Shown here: positions 48,698 to 59,249 of the stretch, piece by piece
Layout: each line of letters starts with the position of its first letter
Numbering within the stretch: position 1 is the first letter of the stretch
Source: Diplonema japonicum
Lineage: Eukaryota > Euglenozoa > Diplonemea > Diplonemida > Diplonemidae
Direction of reading: 5' to 3'
NCBI GenBank assembly: GCA_964019335.1
Contig: OZ025698.1
Span: 470,343 to 534,342, forward strand
DNA length: 64,000 bases
Made by a program: the position numbers and the translations under genes
Notes under the pieces: model-generated
Databases searched by the model: none
What the model saw: the letters and a program-made list of their open reading frames with translations, nothing else
Told to the model about the DNA's origin: nothing

Positions 48698-48962
48698 TTT
48701 CTATTCCCCAACGAAAGCTAACCTCTCTACTGGTTCTTAGTTCATTTCTACCGAAAAAAAATGCTAAAAAATTTCACTTAGTACCCTAACAGATAACTTA
48801 AAAAGAAAAAAAAAGGGGGGAAGATTGAAAAAAAAAAAAGGAAAAAAAAAATATTTTTCGCGTCATAGACTATTTCCCGTAAATGTGGCCTTTCTAGCTT
48901 TCAATGCCCCCACCATTCTATTATAGGCAGGTGCGTTGTTTGCTGGATTGGCCCACAAAAAG

Positions 48963-48999
<37 letters not shown>

Positions 49000-49077
49000 C
49001 CCTTTTTTTCCCCCCCCTCACCTAATATCTTATTTTGGAACTCAATACGGAACTCAGAAAAAAAAAAGTTTATTCTT
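48527..49077. other. intergenic, low complexity
   Basis: Long T (48658-48694) and A (48967-48996) tracts and AT-rich sequence. No gene seen. Confidence 0.55.
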
Positions 49078-49097
49078 TTAACCATTAAAGGACGAAG

Positions 49098-49113
49098 CGC
49101 TAGATATCTAGCG
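49098..49113. repeat. 16-bp perfect palindrome next to the piggyBac 2 TIR
   Basis: CGCTAGATATCTAGCG. It differs in sequence from the one at 12196 but has the same length and the same position at the transposase-5' end. Confidence 0.9.
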
Positions 49114-49281
49114 ATCAAAAAATTAAAATTTTTGTATAGGCATTTTAAGTACCATAGACCCTTACCCTTGCACAGAATGACCTAGTTCCGCGATTTCTTT
49201 TCAATCGAAAATCACTTTTGGCCCCTAGATTAACCTCCAAAAACACCCTCGAAACCAGTTTTTGGTGGCACGAAAGCTCAG

Positions 49282-51027
49282 ATGAGCAGTACTGATTCAG
49301 ACGAGTTCGGGAGTGCCAAAGGGGACATTCTCACTGACGATGGGACCTCACCTAGCGCCAGTAGTGACGAGAAGAGTGAAAATATGCCCTGGGAGAGCGA
49401 TATTACGCAGGTTACGCGTAAGAAGTGACAGGACACAGGGGGGGGCAGAAATCACCCTTTTCCCACATGAGTGCATCAAGGATTTCCAAACTGTTCATCT
49501 CAATGGGGTTTGTGAAATCTCTTTGCACCGTTTGCAAGTACCACAACCCTGACTTTGACTTCACTGTGGACGATATCTATCAGTTTGTGGCCTTGTGGGT
49601 GCTCATGGACATCATCCGCAAGGCTGGCATAAAAGATTACTGGCCGACCATTTGTGCCCTCGCCACACCTTTTTTTGGCAAGTGTAATGAAACGTTACTG
49701 CTTTTTGCGCTTACAGCGGTCGTTGCATTTTGGAGGGGTGAAGAGACAGACAGGTTGCAAAAAATAAGATTCTTGCTCCCCTACCTGTCTGCAACACTAT
49801 TCCCCCGGAGAATCGATCATTGATGAGAGTATGATCAAGTCACACGGTAGGCATCGCTTCAGAGTATTCCAGCCTGCAAAGAGGACAGGTGAGGCTGTGC
49901 ACCGGACAGGATCTGACACAGGGTCGTGTTCAACTTGTCGATCTACTGTCCGCAGTGCTAATACCATTGTAAAAGCGTGAAAAAGCAATCAAACACAGCA
50001 CTGTGGACCCCGATGTGAGGTATCTCAGCACTTGGCATATTACCTTCCCATTTGGTGAAGGATCGAGGTCATTGTAGGGGGGTGCTGGTGTTTGGGAGCC
50101 CTGACTCGCGTGCAGGATTGGCGTACCACGTGATCACTGCAGAAGCACCAATGCTTATGATGCCAAAAAAGGACAACATGGCAACCAGAATGTCTCGGCG
50201 GCGGAGCTCTACTTCGAGCTTCTTGTCGACAATGAAAGCTCTTACAACGTTCTCCCGTATCTCCTGCGGTGCCTTCAATGGCGTCTTGCTTGACATGAAG
50301 TGAACGTCGTGCTCAGTCTGAAAGCGCACCCCACGTGACTTGTCGATGCCACTATTCGTGTCCACCTGGTGGATGGCTCGGCATCGATAGCGTTCCCCTT
50401 GTACCCCGGCATCGATAACTTCTATACTGGCGTTACTCTTGTACAACAGATGTGGGAATCGGGTTTGTGGTGGAAACAATCCGAGGAAAGTCCAGTCAAT
50501 GGTGGTAACAATCCGAAGAAAACCGACAGAATGTACCTAATCTTGCTCCAGTGAAGAAGCAAGTAGGCCCAGGCAGACCCAAAAACGGGTTCGCGATGAG
50601 CGACAACAGCTTTTCGACTGTTATGCGCCAGTCCGGAAACAACCGCCCAGCAAGCACCCGTTCTGAAATGGGGACCGAGGGGCCCAGGGAAGATGCCAGG
50701 CGCGACTTCACCAAAGGTCACTGGTCCAAAAAACTGGATGCAGCAAGACAATGCACACACCACATGCGTGTTTTGGGGGTCCGGGTGCAAACTATCTTCA
50801 TCTGCAAGGCTTGTAACGTGCATCTGTGCCCAGCTTGCTTTGCGGACTATCACGAACCAGTGGTTTACCCACCCCAATCTACCCCCTCTGGAGGCCCGGC
50901 CACACCGAAGAAACGCCTAAGGTACCAGCGTCTCCAAACACATACCCTTCTCCCCAGGTCGTCATCTGAGCCAAGTCCCAAAAGCAAAACCCCCCCTAGC
51001 ACTCCGAGGCCCAAGCGAAAAAAGTAA
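49282..51027 (+). pseudogene. piggyBac transposase remnant 2
   Basis: Starts with an acidic Ser-rich N-terminus (MSSTDSDEFGSAKGDILTDD) that stops at 49426-49428. In other frames come a segment of the DDE_Tnp_1_7 domain (DDIYQFVALWVLMDIIRKAG, then IKDYWP), a part resembling the catalytic block (GESIIDESMIKSHGRHRFRV, then FQPAKRTGE), and the C-terminal Cys/His finger at 50740-50860 (CTHHMRVLGVRVQTIFICKA, then CNVHLCPACFADYHEP). Several frameshifts and stops separate these blocks. Confidence 0.8.
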
Positions 51028-51269
51028 GGGAGTGTCTAACCTATGGGTGGGTTTTTACAATAAATTTCACTTCAATTCCTTATTCTATTCACTTCCCAGG
51101 GCCTTTGAGGGGCGTCTGGGGGTGTTTTTTGTCCCTCCTGGGTGATGTATTTTCTTTTACACAAGCGTCGTTCTATGGTTGCATGCTCGAGGATGTTTTA
51201 ATTTTAGAAAATAAAAAAGTCGATGGTGACCTTTTTTTTGCCCAAAAACCCCCGTCCTTTAATGGTTAA

Positions 51270-52082
51270 TTTTTTTTATATTAGTTATTCGGGCTTTTAA
51301 AAAAAAATTAGACATCTAGTACATAATATGTGTTGTTTGTCAGCCATGATCCTTGGGCTGAATTTTGCGCCGAGTTCAGTCAGCTCCAGGCGATTACTAA
51401 GGTTCATAACTTTTTTTTTTCTTTTTTTTTTTTTTTTTTCTTTTTAGTTTCTGCTAGCAAGCAACAACTCGACTTCTTACATTAAAAAAAAAAAAAAATA
51501 AATAAATAAATAAATAAGAAGGTTCCGAAAGTTACATATTTCTCAGCTAACTTGTGCTCCCATCAGCGGAGTGCTCCTTGTTTCCTTCCCCTTTCTTTAT
51601 ATTTACTTTACATTTGCTTTCTGCATCACTCTTTCTTCCACTAGCTCAACAACACGTAAAATGATCATTCGCTTCTAATGGCATCTCGCTCTTTACAGTT
51701 ACAGCAAAGCTGCCAACTTCGTATTTATAAATAACACAGAAGTGTGTCCTAGTTATGGATGAGTGCTTGACGCGAGGAACTTTGCGGGTTGGAATAAATA
51801 TTCAGATATCAACAACGCTGTACTCTCTGGCCCAAGGTCCCAGTCCCTGTGCGAATATGACGTGTCCGGGGACCTTGCAGTGCAGGACGAGTGGCAGCAG
51901 TGACCTCCCTTGAGTGTGCGGAGCCCCATCCCTGCACATATCTATCTTGCATAATTCGTCGCATCCTGCTTCTTCGTTCTGGTGTGCTTCCTTATGGTTG
52001 AACGCCTGTAGATATTTGCAAAGACGTTGGCGTTTAGTATCCATCTTTCTCTCGCCAATAAAACTAAGGGGGTGGTGGTGGT
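51270..52082. other. 0.8-kb intergenic region
   Basis: AT-rich, with T tracts (51410-51445), an AAAT repeat (51498-51516) and 500 nt of unique sequence upstream of the ARF-like gene. A minus-strand ORF (51802-52203) overlaps that gene and has no domain. Confidence 0.45.
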
Positions 52083-52674
52083 ATGGGCAATGCTCCCTCC
52101 GAACCAACCACAAAAGATGTGCGCACAGTGATTCTGGGTCTGGATGCCAGTGGGAAGACATCACTGTTGTACAAGTTAAAGCTGGGCGAAGTTGTTCATG
52201 CAATACCTCAAGTCGGCTTCAACGTAGAGACAATAGAACACGGTGGGGTGAGCTTTACCATGTGGGACGTTGGCGGGCAGGACAAACTACGACCTTTGTG
52301 GAGACACTATTTCCTCAACACAGACTATATCATATTCGTAGTGGACTCGACAGACGTGGAAAGGGTGTACGAGGCGCGACACGAATTGCACAAGATGTTT
52401 GTTGACGATAATCTTCGGGATGCAGGACTCTTAGTCTTTGCGAACAAGCAAGACCTCCCGGACGCCATGCGCTCCACAGAGATCTCTGACATCCTCGGCC
52501 TCTCTCACTTAGGCAGCCGTGATTGGTTCATACAAGTATGAAGCCCTTAAGAAATGCCATAATATGAAACACCAGCCCTCGAACACGATGACAGGAGACG
52601 GACTCTACGAAGGCCTTGACTGGATCGTTACCATGAACCAACGGCGCACAGGAGGGCAAGGGAACACAACCTGA
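52083..52674 (+). CDS. ARF/ARL-family small GTPase, two exons
   Basis: Model join(52083..52535,52576..52674), 183 residues, the usual length. Gly2 is available for myristoylation (MGNAPSEP). The P-loop is GLDASGKT (about residues 24-31 region), the switch II block is [16 protein letters not shown], and the base-binding motif is NKQD. The unspliced ORF ends at Q|GTATGA; removing 40 nt (52536-52575) adds [16 protein letters not shown], which aligns without gaps to the ARF C-terminus. Two key places differ: switch I reads IPQVGFN where ARFs have IPTIGFN, so the Mg-binding Thr is Gln, and the CAT base-contact motif reads NTM. ARF proteins recruit coats to membranes in the GTP form. The substitutions suggest an atypical paralogue. 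Confidence 0.88.
52536..52575 (+). other. 40-nt intron in the ARF-like gene
   Basis: Donor GTATGA, acceptor ACACCAG, phase 0. Strongly supported because the joined product matches the ARF C-terminus without gaps. It is the shortest intron in the window. Confidence 0.85.
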
Positions 52675-52683
52675 CACACTTCT

Positions 52684-52722
<39 letters not shown>

Positions 52723-53168
52723 CCCGGTCTTTTCTCCGTCATAGAAAGCCCAGTGCCGGCATGGGAGGAAGGATGAAATATGGAAAACAAAATTTATTGG
52801 GAAAAAAGCACCCACCGTTTCCTTAAACCTAAAAAAATTTTTTTCCCCACCAAGTGCGGTAACCACAACTTATTTTCTTACTGTAACTACCAAGTTTTTT
52901 CCCGATTAGGGTTTATCATAAAATGTAGTATGAGGTGCAAAAATAATGCATGGAGGCATGGCAAAATTATTATTCACCCCCCTCCATTGCCATCAAACTT
53001 GTTGCTGCTTTTCTTCTTTCGTCGTTATGGTGTCTCTCTGCTTTCTTCTCGGCGGCGGCGTTTCTTCACTCAACACAGGTGGAATGAACAGAAACGTTGG
53101 GTGTCCCACCAGACACAGGCGTCGGTGCTTTTTGTCATCTTATTCCATACATCAACGCGATTTCCGGC
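52675..53168. other. intergenic before the tRNA-Leu insertion
   Basis: T36 tract (52686-52722), then AT-rich unique sequence with no convincing ORF. Confidence 0.45.
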
Positions 53169-53182
53169 AAATAGAATCTGAA
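53169..53182. repeat. TSD left copy (AAATAGAATCTGAA)
   Basis: Identical 14 nt recur at 59777-59790, directly before tRNA-Leu. Confidence 0.9.
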
Positions 53183-53574
53183 TATTTTATTTTCACACTC
53201 ACCAATGATTCGCTCAATAGGAGCAATACCTCCCTGGGGGCTTTCCGCCGGAGGTTCCAGCCAAAGAAGGACATCCAGCTGGAAGGTAGGCCCCCGTTTT
53301 TCTCTCACTTGACTGAGGGAATAATGTAATTCAGCCCTCTTCGGCTGTCCCAAAGCAGAGCACGGGTTGGTGGGGGACCAGGGCTCCTCCTGCTTGCAGA
53401 AGCCTGGTCCTTTGCCCTCCCTATTTCCCCATGGTTTCCCTTCACCTTTTTTTCCCCTTTTCTCAGGTGTTGCTCTCCATGGCGGCCCTGCATTGGTATT
53501 TTGAAAAAAAAAAAAAAAAAATACACGAAACGTTTTCTCTCACTTGACTGAGGGAATAATGTAATTCAGCCCTC
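53183..53574 (+). mobile_element. family A 3'-UTR fragment (5' part of the composite insertion)
   Basis: Matches 27252-27640 almost exactly, including the first tail, the TACACGAAACG junction and the start of the second UTR. It stops inside the second UTR (CAGCCCTCTT) without its own terminal tail and joins family B sequence directly. Confidence 0.85.
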
Positions 53575-53601
53575 TTTTATAAAAAAAAAAGGTAGGGAAG
53601 G

Positions 53602-53633
<32 letters not shown>

Positions 53634-53636
<3 letters not shown>

Positions 53637-54854
53637 TCAAGTGACAAAATGACGAAGCCGAGCAAGGCGGGCGCCTCCAAGGGGCCCCTACCGGACGGGA
53701 GCGAGCCCGACCAAGACCCGCCGCAGCTAGTGCTGCAAACCACCGAGGTGGTGATCAGAAAGACCCCCCCCGAGACGACCCCCAAGACGAAGCCCACCCG
53801 GAAGCACTACGACGCAGTCGTAGCCCCGCTTGCCCCCAAGCCCACGTGGGCGGCCTTCATTGCGCAGGCTGGACTGGGGAAGTCGATGAGGTTCGACGGT
53901 GTCCTAGGCACCATCGTAACCACAGGGACTCCCCCTCTTCAGTCCTACTCAGTGAGGGACGGAGACACTACCCATAAGGTGGTGTTCGAGGAGCAGAAGG
54001 GATCCTTTAAAAGGAAACTACCGGGTGGGTCTCGTAGAGGGACCAAAATAGACTTCCGCAGGGAGTTCGGGGGGGCGAGCTGGTCGCAGGTGTGGGAGCT
54101 GGCCGACGAGAAGGAGGGGAGGAAGAAGAAGGCGAGAGAGGAGAAGGGGGCCAAAGCCGCAAAAAGGAAGGCCGAGGCCAGGGAAAGAGAGGAGAAGCTG
54201 GAGGCGAGGATCCAGGCGCTGGAGAGCGCCGAGAAGGAAGAGGGAGGCGGGATGGAGGACGACTGGGGCTGGAGGGAAGCCATGGACAGGCGGATTGCCG
54301 AGTTGGAGCAGGCGAGGGAACAGGCCGGGCTGTGGGAGAAGGCGTGCGAGAGGAAGGTGGAAGAGGTGGAGATGAGAAGGGTGCGTACGGACGAGAGGAC
54401 TGAGGAGCTGAACAGGAGGGTGGGCCTGGTGGAGGGCGAGCTTGGTGGCCTGAGGGGGGAGATTTCTTCCTTGAAGGCGTCATCGGAGAGGACGGAGCGG
54501 TCGGTGGAGGAGCTGAAGCAAGGGATGAACAGATTACTCATCCACTTGACTACAGGAGCCCCCCCACCAGGAACCTCCGAGGAGGCAGACGGGTCCCCAG
54601 AACAGAGGGGACACGTGCCGTCCACCGATGGCGCTGACGAGGGGACTGACACCCCAGACTGCCCCAGGCACGCTGCGACACCGGAGAGAAAGGGTACCGT
54701 AGCACCTTTATGCTACGACACCCCCCCACCAGCCGAAAGGCTCGTAGGAGTTGCCACAACAAGGCAGACAACCCTACACACCACCCCCTCGCAGACAACG
54801 CCCCTGCACAAGGTGAACCCTCCCGTAAAAAGGAAGGTTGAAGGCCAGTACTAA
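53634..54854 (+). CDS. family B LINE ORF1 protein
   Basis: A 406-residue protein whose ATG directly follows a run of about 30 A. The N-terminus (1-140) is Pro/Lys-rich and then compact (WAAFIAQAGLGKSMRFDGVL). Residues about 155-310 form a long charged coiled coil (REEKGAKAAKRKAEARERE; LGGLRGEISSLKASSERTER), suited to trimer formation as in other LINE ORF1 proteins. The C-terminus is Thr/Pro-rich and ends PVKRKVEGQY. It has no zinc knuckle or RRM that I can see. It is unrelated in sequence to family A ORF1. It should package element RNA. Confidence 0.75.
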
Positions 54855-57800
54855 GGGCCGTGCAATCTCATTCAACACCCCTTTCACCCCCTTTCCCACA
54901 CCGTCTCTCACTCCCTGTCCCTACTCCCAAACCCCCAACACTACACCCCATCTAAACGAAGATGAAGTACTACCCAGCCTCTCAAGCCCTGGAAGCTGGG
55001 GTGACCGCAAAGGCAGCACATCATCACCACATCACCATCCCTCATCTTTCCCTCTCTCCACGCACAATTCCTCCCCAAACAAGCACTCACAAACTCCCGT
55101 CACCGGTGACGAAGTATTACCCAGTATCCAAAGGCCTGGACCTAGGGGTGACCACACAGGCAATCTTCACATTCGCAGAAATCCCGCAGCCAGCGGTCCG
55201 CACGGAAAACACTTACTGAGCTGCGGGGACATAGAAGCGAACCCCGGTCCAACCACCGAAAAGACAACAAGAGTTGAACACTCTCTCCCTCCCGTCCCCT
55301 CTACTTCCTCTCTCTCACAGGCACACTCCAACACAACACCACCACCCAACAACATCAACGTACTGTCTCTCAATGTCAGATCCCTAACGGTGAGCACCAC
55401 AGCGCAGCTGCTGAAGGGCATTGAGACACACAACATCGACGTGCTCCTACTCCAAGAGACTTTCCTGAGGCCGTCGAAAGATATAACCGGAGTCTTCACT
55501 GGGTTCAAGGCATACCGCCGAGACCGAACACGACCGGTGAAAAGAGGAAAGCAAATCAGCGGAGGGGGTCTCGTCACACTGGTCAGAGAATCGATACCGT
55601 CGAAACAGATCGAAGTTCTTCAGAAACCCAGCGACGTGACGGAAAGACTCGACGTAGAGATCTCGCTGCCCAACCGGAAGCCGTACAGACTCGTCAACCT
55701 GTACCTGCCTCCGACAACGGGTAGAGACGGCGACGACAGACCACCCCCCGAGAAATATTTCCGCCCGACAGAGCTGCCTCATGACAGTTACACCATCATC
55801 GCCGGTGACATGAACGCCCACCACACGATGTGGGACAAAAGGGGCACTCCGAATAAGCTGGGAGAAATACTGCACAGCTGGATGCTGCGATGGGGCTACA
55901 GCACATGGAACAAGAGCAGCGAAGCCACGATCCTGAACCCGTCAGGAAACCCAACCTCTCCGGACATGGTAATGAGCGGCGCAGAGTTCGACAAATCTTC
56001 TTGGAGGACGTTGCCAGCAATGGGCTCAGACCACGTTCCGATGTTCTTCAGTCTGAGAGGGGGAGTCAGCCAACCGACCAGAAGAGTACTCTACTCTTGG
56101 GGGAAGGAGGCAAGGAGCGCGTACAGGGAGACGATGGAAGAAAAGTGCAGCAGGCTGCTCAGGGCCAGAGACCCGATAAGGCTAAACGCTGAGTTTCGCA
56201 CACTTCTTCTATCGGCAACCGAATCGTGCGTCCCCAGGAAAGGACAGAAGAAAGGGAAGGTTTGGTGGAACGACGAGATTGACGCACTCGCAAGGCGACG
56301 AAGCACACTGAAGGCGAAGCTGTTGTCCGAGGATCACGACGGGAACGACGAAGACCTGGCACGTCTAGCGGCGATGGAGGCTGAGCTGGACAGGGCGATA
56401 ACGAGCGGGAAGCAGGCTGCCTGGGGCGACTACACCAAGAAGTTGTCCAAGGACGGAAACCTGACGCAAGCCTTCTCGGTCATCCGCAGATTCGACGGTC
56501 GCAGCGAGAAGCCACCAATAGCCCCGCTCCGACGAGGAAACGGTATCGCCACCACCGACAGGGAGAAGGCCAGTGTACTCGTCGAACACTACGCGAGGGC
56601 CTGCTCCCCAAGGACGACTGCCAAGTCGGAGGAAGTGATCACCACCATCAAGAAGGACGCGAAGCCCGGGACAGACAACGACTTCCCCCTGGTAACGAAG
56701 GACGAGCTGGACTCGGTGCTGCGAAGGCTGAAGAAGGGCAAGGCTCCGGGCCCAGACGGCATCTACAACGAAATGCTGAAGTACCAGGGACCGGTGGCCA
56801 GGGAAGTTCAACTCCTCCTCTACAACTCATCCCTCCAGACCGGTGTCGTCCCTGCCGAATGGAGGCGGTCTTCCATCATCCCCCTCATGAAAAAGGGCAA
56901 AGACCAATCCGAACCCGCCTCGTACAGGCCGATCGCGCTGACGTCAAACATCGTGAAGACGTTGGAGCGAATAGTCAAGGACAGGATGTGCTTCCTGCAG
57001 GACACAGGACGGGTAAGGCAATTGCACACATCGCAGGCGGGTTTCCGGAAAGGGAGGTCCACGGAGGAAAACGTGCTGTACGCCGCCTCAAAGCTCAAAA
57101 GTGTCAGACTGAGCCAAGGTCTGGGGGGTCTCCTGCTGTTCGACTTCAAAGGAGCCTTCGACACAGTCTGGCACAAGGGAGTGATCGCAAAGCTGATAGG
57201 CGACGGATACCCTCCCAAGCTCGTGAAATGGATCACCTCTTTCCTCGACCAACGTAAAGCCTCCGTCTGTGTGAACGGGGAACACGGCTGCGTGAAGACA
57301 ATGACAGGGGGCGTACCCCAAGGCACCATCCTGGCCCCGCAGCTCTTTTCCATCTACGTCAACGACCTGGCCAGGTTGTACAGGAAGGCTGGAATCGACG
57401 CGGTAGTGTACGCAGACGACATAGCGATAGTGCTGGAGGCGGGGAGTCCTGCCGAGCTGAACAAGAAGGTGCAACGCGCGGTGAGCCTCACGGAGCGATG
57501 GTGCGAGACGTTCTCGATGAAACTGTCCCAGGAAAAGACAGAGTTCATGCCGGTAGAGGGACAGTTCTGGAACTCGCACGACAGTCTCGCAAACCTCATC
57601 AACGCCCGCTTCCCCTCGAGTGGGGCGAAAGTCAAGGTGGTACGCGAGGCTAAATATCTTGGCGTCACCTTCGACGAAAGCATGAACTTCCACGAGCATG
57701 TGCAGAAGGTGAAGGGAAAGATCAACAGCCGTCTTCGCCTGCTGCGCAAACTCGCCGGAACAAGGTGGGGCTGCCGCAAGCACACCCTAAGGACGCTGTA

Positions 57801-59163
57801 CCTGACGTACGTCCAACCGGTTCTGCGCTACTGTCTCGGTGCTTACGGCAACTTCGTGGGACATGCTGCTCTGGCCGAGTTCGACTCGCTACAATACACA
57901 GCAGCGAGGTTGATAACGGGATGCTTCGACAAGACTTCCGCGACGGTGACCAGGTCAGAGGCGGGCATCTGGGAGATTGAATCCTTGCTGGAACACGACA
58001 CCCTGGTGCTCTACGAGAAGGCACAGCGTCAACCGGGGACGACAGCGGAGAAGGCAACAAAGATATCCGGGGGTCAGATGTGGTACGGGAAAAGCTGGCG
58101 AAACACCGCGCTCGACTTGGCGAAGAGTCACGGGATGCCGGAACGCGAAGACCTACCACACCACTCAGTCACTCAGAGCGCAGACCTGCAGCTCCCTCCA
58201 TGGGTCCAACCCAAAGTCCTGTTCCACCCCGACCTAGTCCGCAAGGTACACAAGAAGGACGAAAAAAGTCTCAAACTCCGAGCGGCCTTCGAATCGATCA
58301 GGAGGCACGGCATCCCAGATGTGATCGTCTACACCGACGGGTCAGTCACCGGACACAGGAACGGCGGTTCGGCAGCTGTGATAAGGATCGGGTCTGACAC
58401 ACCGAAGCAGGCTCGCAAGAGCGGAGGAGCAGTGACTTCGGCCTACCGATGCGAACTGAAAGCGCTGAACCTGGGGCTGCAATTGACACTGTACCATACC
58501 CGGAGACAAGGTGTGACGACCGGAGTAGTGCTGCTGTGCTCGGACTCCCAGTCGGTGATCAGAAGACTGATGCAGGGCCACAGAGAGATGAGGCAGAAGG
58601 AGGAACTGCTGGCTTGGAAATGGCTGGACGCGCTTGACCGCCAAGGCCTCTCCACCATCATCCAGTACGTTCCCGGACACTGCGGCCTACCAGGTAACGA
58701 GCAAGCCGACCGACACGCCAAACGCGCCGCAAAGGAGTCGACACCGGACGGACCGACGGACCTGATGACCACAAAGAGCCTCATCAAGAGGTCGGTGAAC
58801 CGCGACTGGGCAGCCTCGTGGGAGAAGACGGGTCGGGACAAGAAGTACCGAGAGGAGATCGGCGCGAGGTACCTCCCCTTGAAGGAACTGTCCTGCAGAC
58901 ACGATGAGGTACAGATAACGAGACTGCGAACGGGCAGGAGCCACCTGACTTGCGGTTTCCTGTCGAAACCCGTCCAGAATGACTTACGTTGCCTCTCGTG
59001 CCATTCGATCCAGGACAGACACCATCTGCTGATCGGGTGCCCAGCTGGAGACAAGGTCCGCGAAGAGATCTTCGGGGATGACATCCCCACGACCACGAAG
59101 GAGATGCTCACAATGAGGGTGAGTGAAACCGCCTCCTACCTGAAGAGGATGGACCTCATCTGA
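54838..59163 (+). CDS. family B LINE ORF2: 2A-like motif, endonuclease, RT, RNase H
   Basis: An open frame of about 1441 codons. It has no ATG before the enzyme domains; it is open from 54829 and overlaps the ORF1 end in the +1 frame. Counting from 54838: a Ser/Pro/His-rich leader, then LLSCGDIEANPGP (126-138), a canonical 2A. The APE endonuclease (about 175-400) has LLLQETFLRPS, IIAGDMNAHHTMWD and GSDHVPMFF. RT has GPDGIYNEML, LLFDFKGAFDTVWHKG, GVPQGTILAPQLFSIYVNDL and YADD at 858-861. RNase H has YTDGS (1165), YRCELKAL, CSDSQS and NEQADRHA. The C-terminal finger is CLSCHSIQDRHHLLIGC. All catalytic residues are present, so it may be active. Confidence 0.92.
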   Translation: MKASTKGRAISFNTPFTPFPTPSLTPCPYSQTPNTTPHLNEDEVLPSLSSPGSWGDRKGSTSSPHHHPSSFPLSTHNSSPNKHSQTPVTGDEVLPSIQRPGPRGDHTGNLHIRRNPAASGPHGKHLLSCGDIEANPGPTTEKTTRVEHSLPPVPSTSSLSQAHSNTTPPPNNINVLSLNVRSLTVSTTAQLLKGIETHNIDVLLLQETFLRPSKDITGVFTGFKAYRRDRTRPVKRGKQISGGGLVTLVRESIPSKQIEVLQKPSDVTERLDVEISLPNRKPYRLVNLYLPPTTGRDGDDRPPPEKYFRPTELPHDSYTIIAGDMNAHHTMWDKRGTPNKLGEILHSWMLRWGYSTWNKSSEATILNPSGNPTSPDMVMSGAEFDKSSWRTLPAMGSDHVPMFFSLRGGVSQPTRRVLYSWGKEARSAYRETMEEKCSRLLRARDPIRLNAEFRTLLLSATESCVPRKGQKKGKVWWNDEIDALARRRSTLKAKLLSEDHDGNDEDLARLAAMEAELDRAITSGKQAAWGDYTKKLSKDGNLTQAFSVIRRFDGRSEKPPIAPLRRGNGIATTDREKASVLVEHYARACSPRTTAKSEEVITTIKKDAKPGTDNDFPLVTKDELDSVLRRLKKGKAPGPDGIYNEMLKYQGPVAREVQLLLYNSSLQTGVVPAEWRRSSIIPLMKKGKDQSEPASYRPIALTSNIVKTLERIVKDRMCFLQDTGRVRQLHTSQAGFRKGRSTEENVLYAASKLKSVRLSQGLGGLLLFDFKGAFDTVWHKGVIAKLIGDGYPPKLVKWITSFLDQRKASVCVNGEHGCVKTMTGGVPQGTILAPQLFSIYVNDLARLYRKAGIDAVVYADDIAIVLEAGSPAELNKKVQRAVSLTERWCETFSMKLSQEKTEFMPVEGQFWNSHDSLANLINARFPSSGAKVKVVREAKYLGVTFDESMNFHEHVQKVKGKINSRLRLLRKLAGTRWGCRKHTLRTLYLTYVQPVLRYCLGAYGNFVGHAALAEFDSLQYTAARLITGCFDKTSATVTRSEAGIWEIESLLEHDTLVLYEKAQRQPGTTAEKATKISGGQMWYGKSWRNTALDLAKSHGMPEREDLPHHSVTQSADLQLPPWVQPKVLFHPDLVRKVHKKDEKSLKLRAAFESIRRHGIPDVIVYTDGSVTGHRNGGSAAVIRIGSDTPKQARKSGGAVTSAYRCELKALNLGLQLTLYHTRRQGVTTGVVLLCSDSQSVIRRLMQGHREMRQKEELLAWKWLDALDRQGLSTIIQYVPGHCGLPGNEQADRHAKRAAKESTPDGPTDLMTTKSLIKRSVNRDWAASWEKTGRDKKYREEIGARYLPLKELSCRHDEVQITRLRTGRSHLTCGFLSKPVQNDLRCLSCHSIQDRHHLLIGCPAGDKVREEIFGDDIPTTTKEMLTMRVSETASYLKRMDLI
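55213..55251 (+). other. 2A-like ribosome-skipping motif (family B)
   Basis: Encodes LLSCGDIEANPGP, a full match to the D-x-E-x-NPGP consensus. It would separate the ORF1-side leader from the enzyme part of ORF2. Confidence 0.85.
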
Positions 59164-59208
59164 GACTCTCACGACCGCCGAGCCGCTGACCGCAATCGCA
59201 GGACGTAG

Positions 59209-59249
<41 letters not shown>

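Larger units (their letters stand above)
49082..51265 (+). mobile_element. piggyBac-type DNA transposon 2, degenerate
   Basis: Perfect 13-bp TIRs: CCATTAAAGGACG (49082-49094) and CGTCCTTTAATGG (51253-51265), both flanked by TTAA (49078-49081 and 51266-51269). The 2184-bp interior carries a broken plus-strand transposase. A 16-bp palindrome lies 3 nt inside the left end. Confidence 0.9.

Noticed and set aside
51802-52203. Minus-strand ORF of 133 codons
   Set aside because: Overlaps the N-terminus of the clearly coding ARF-like gene and has no domain.
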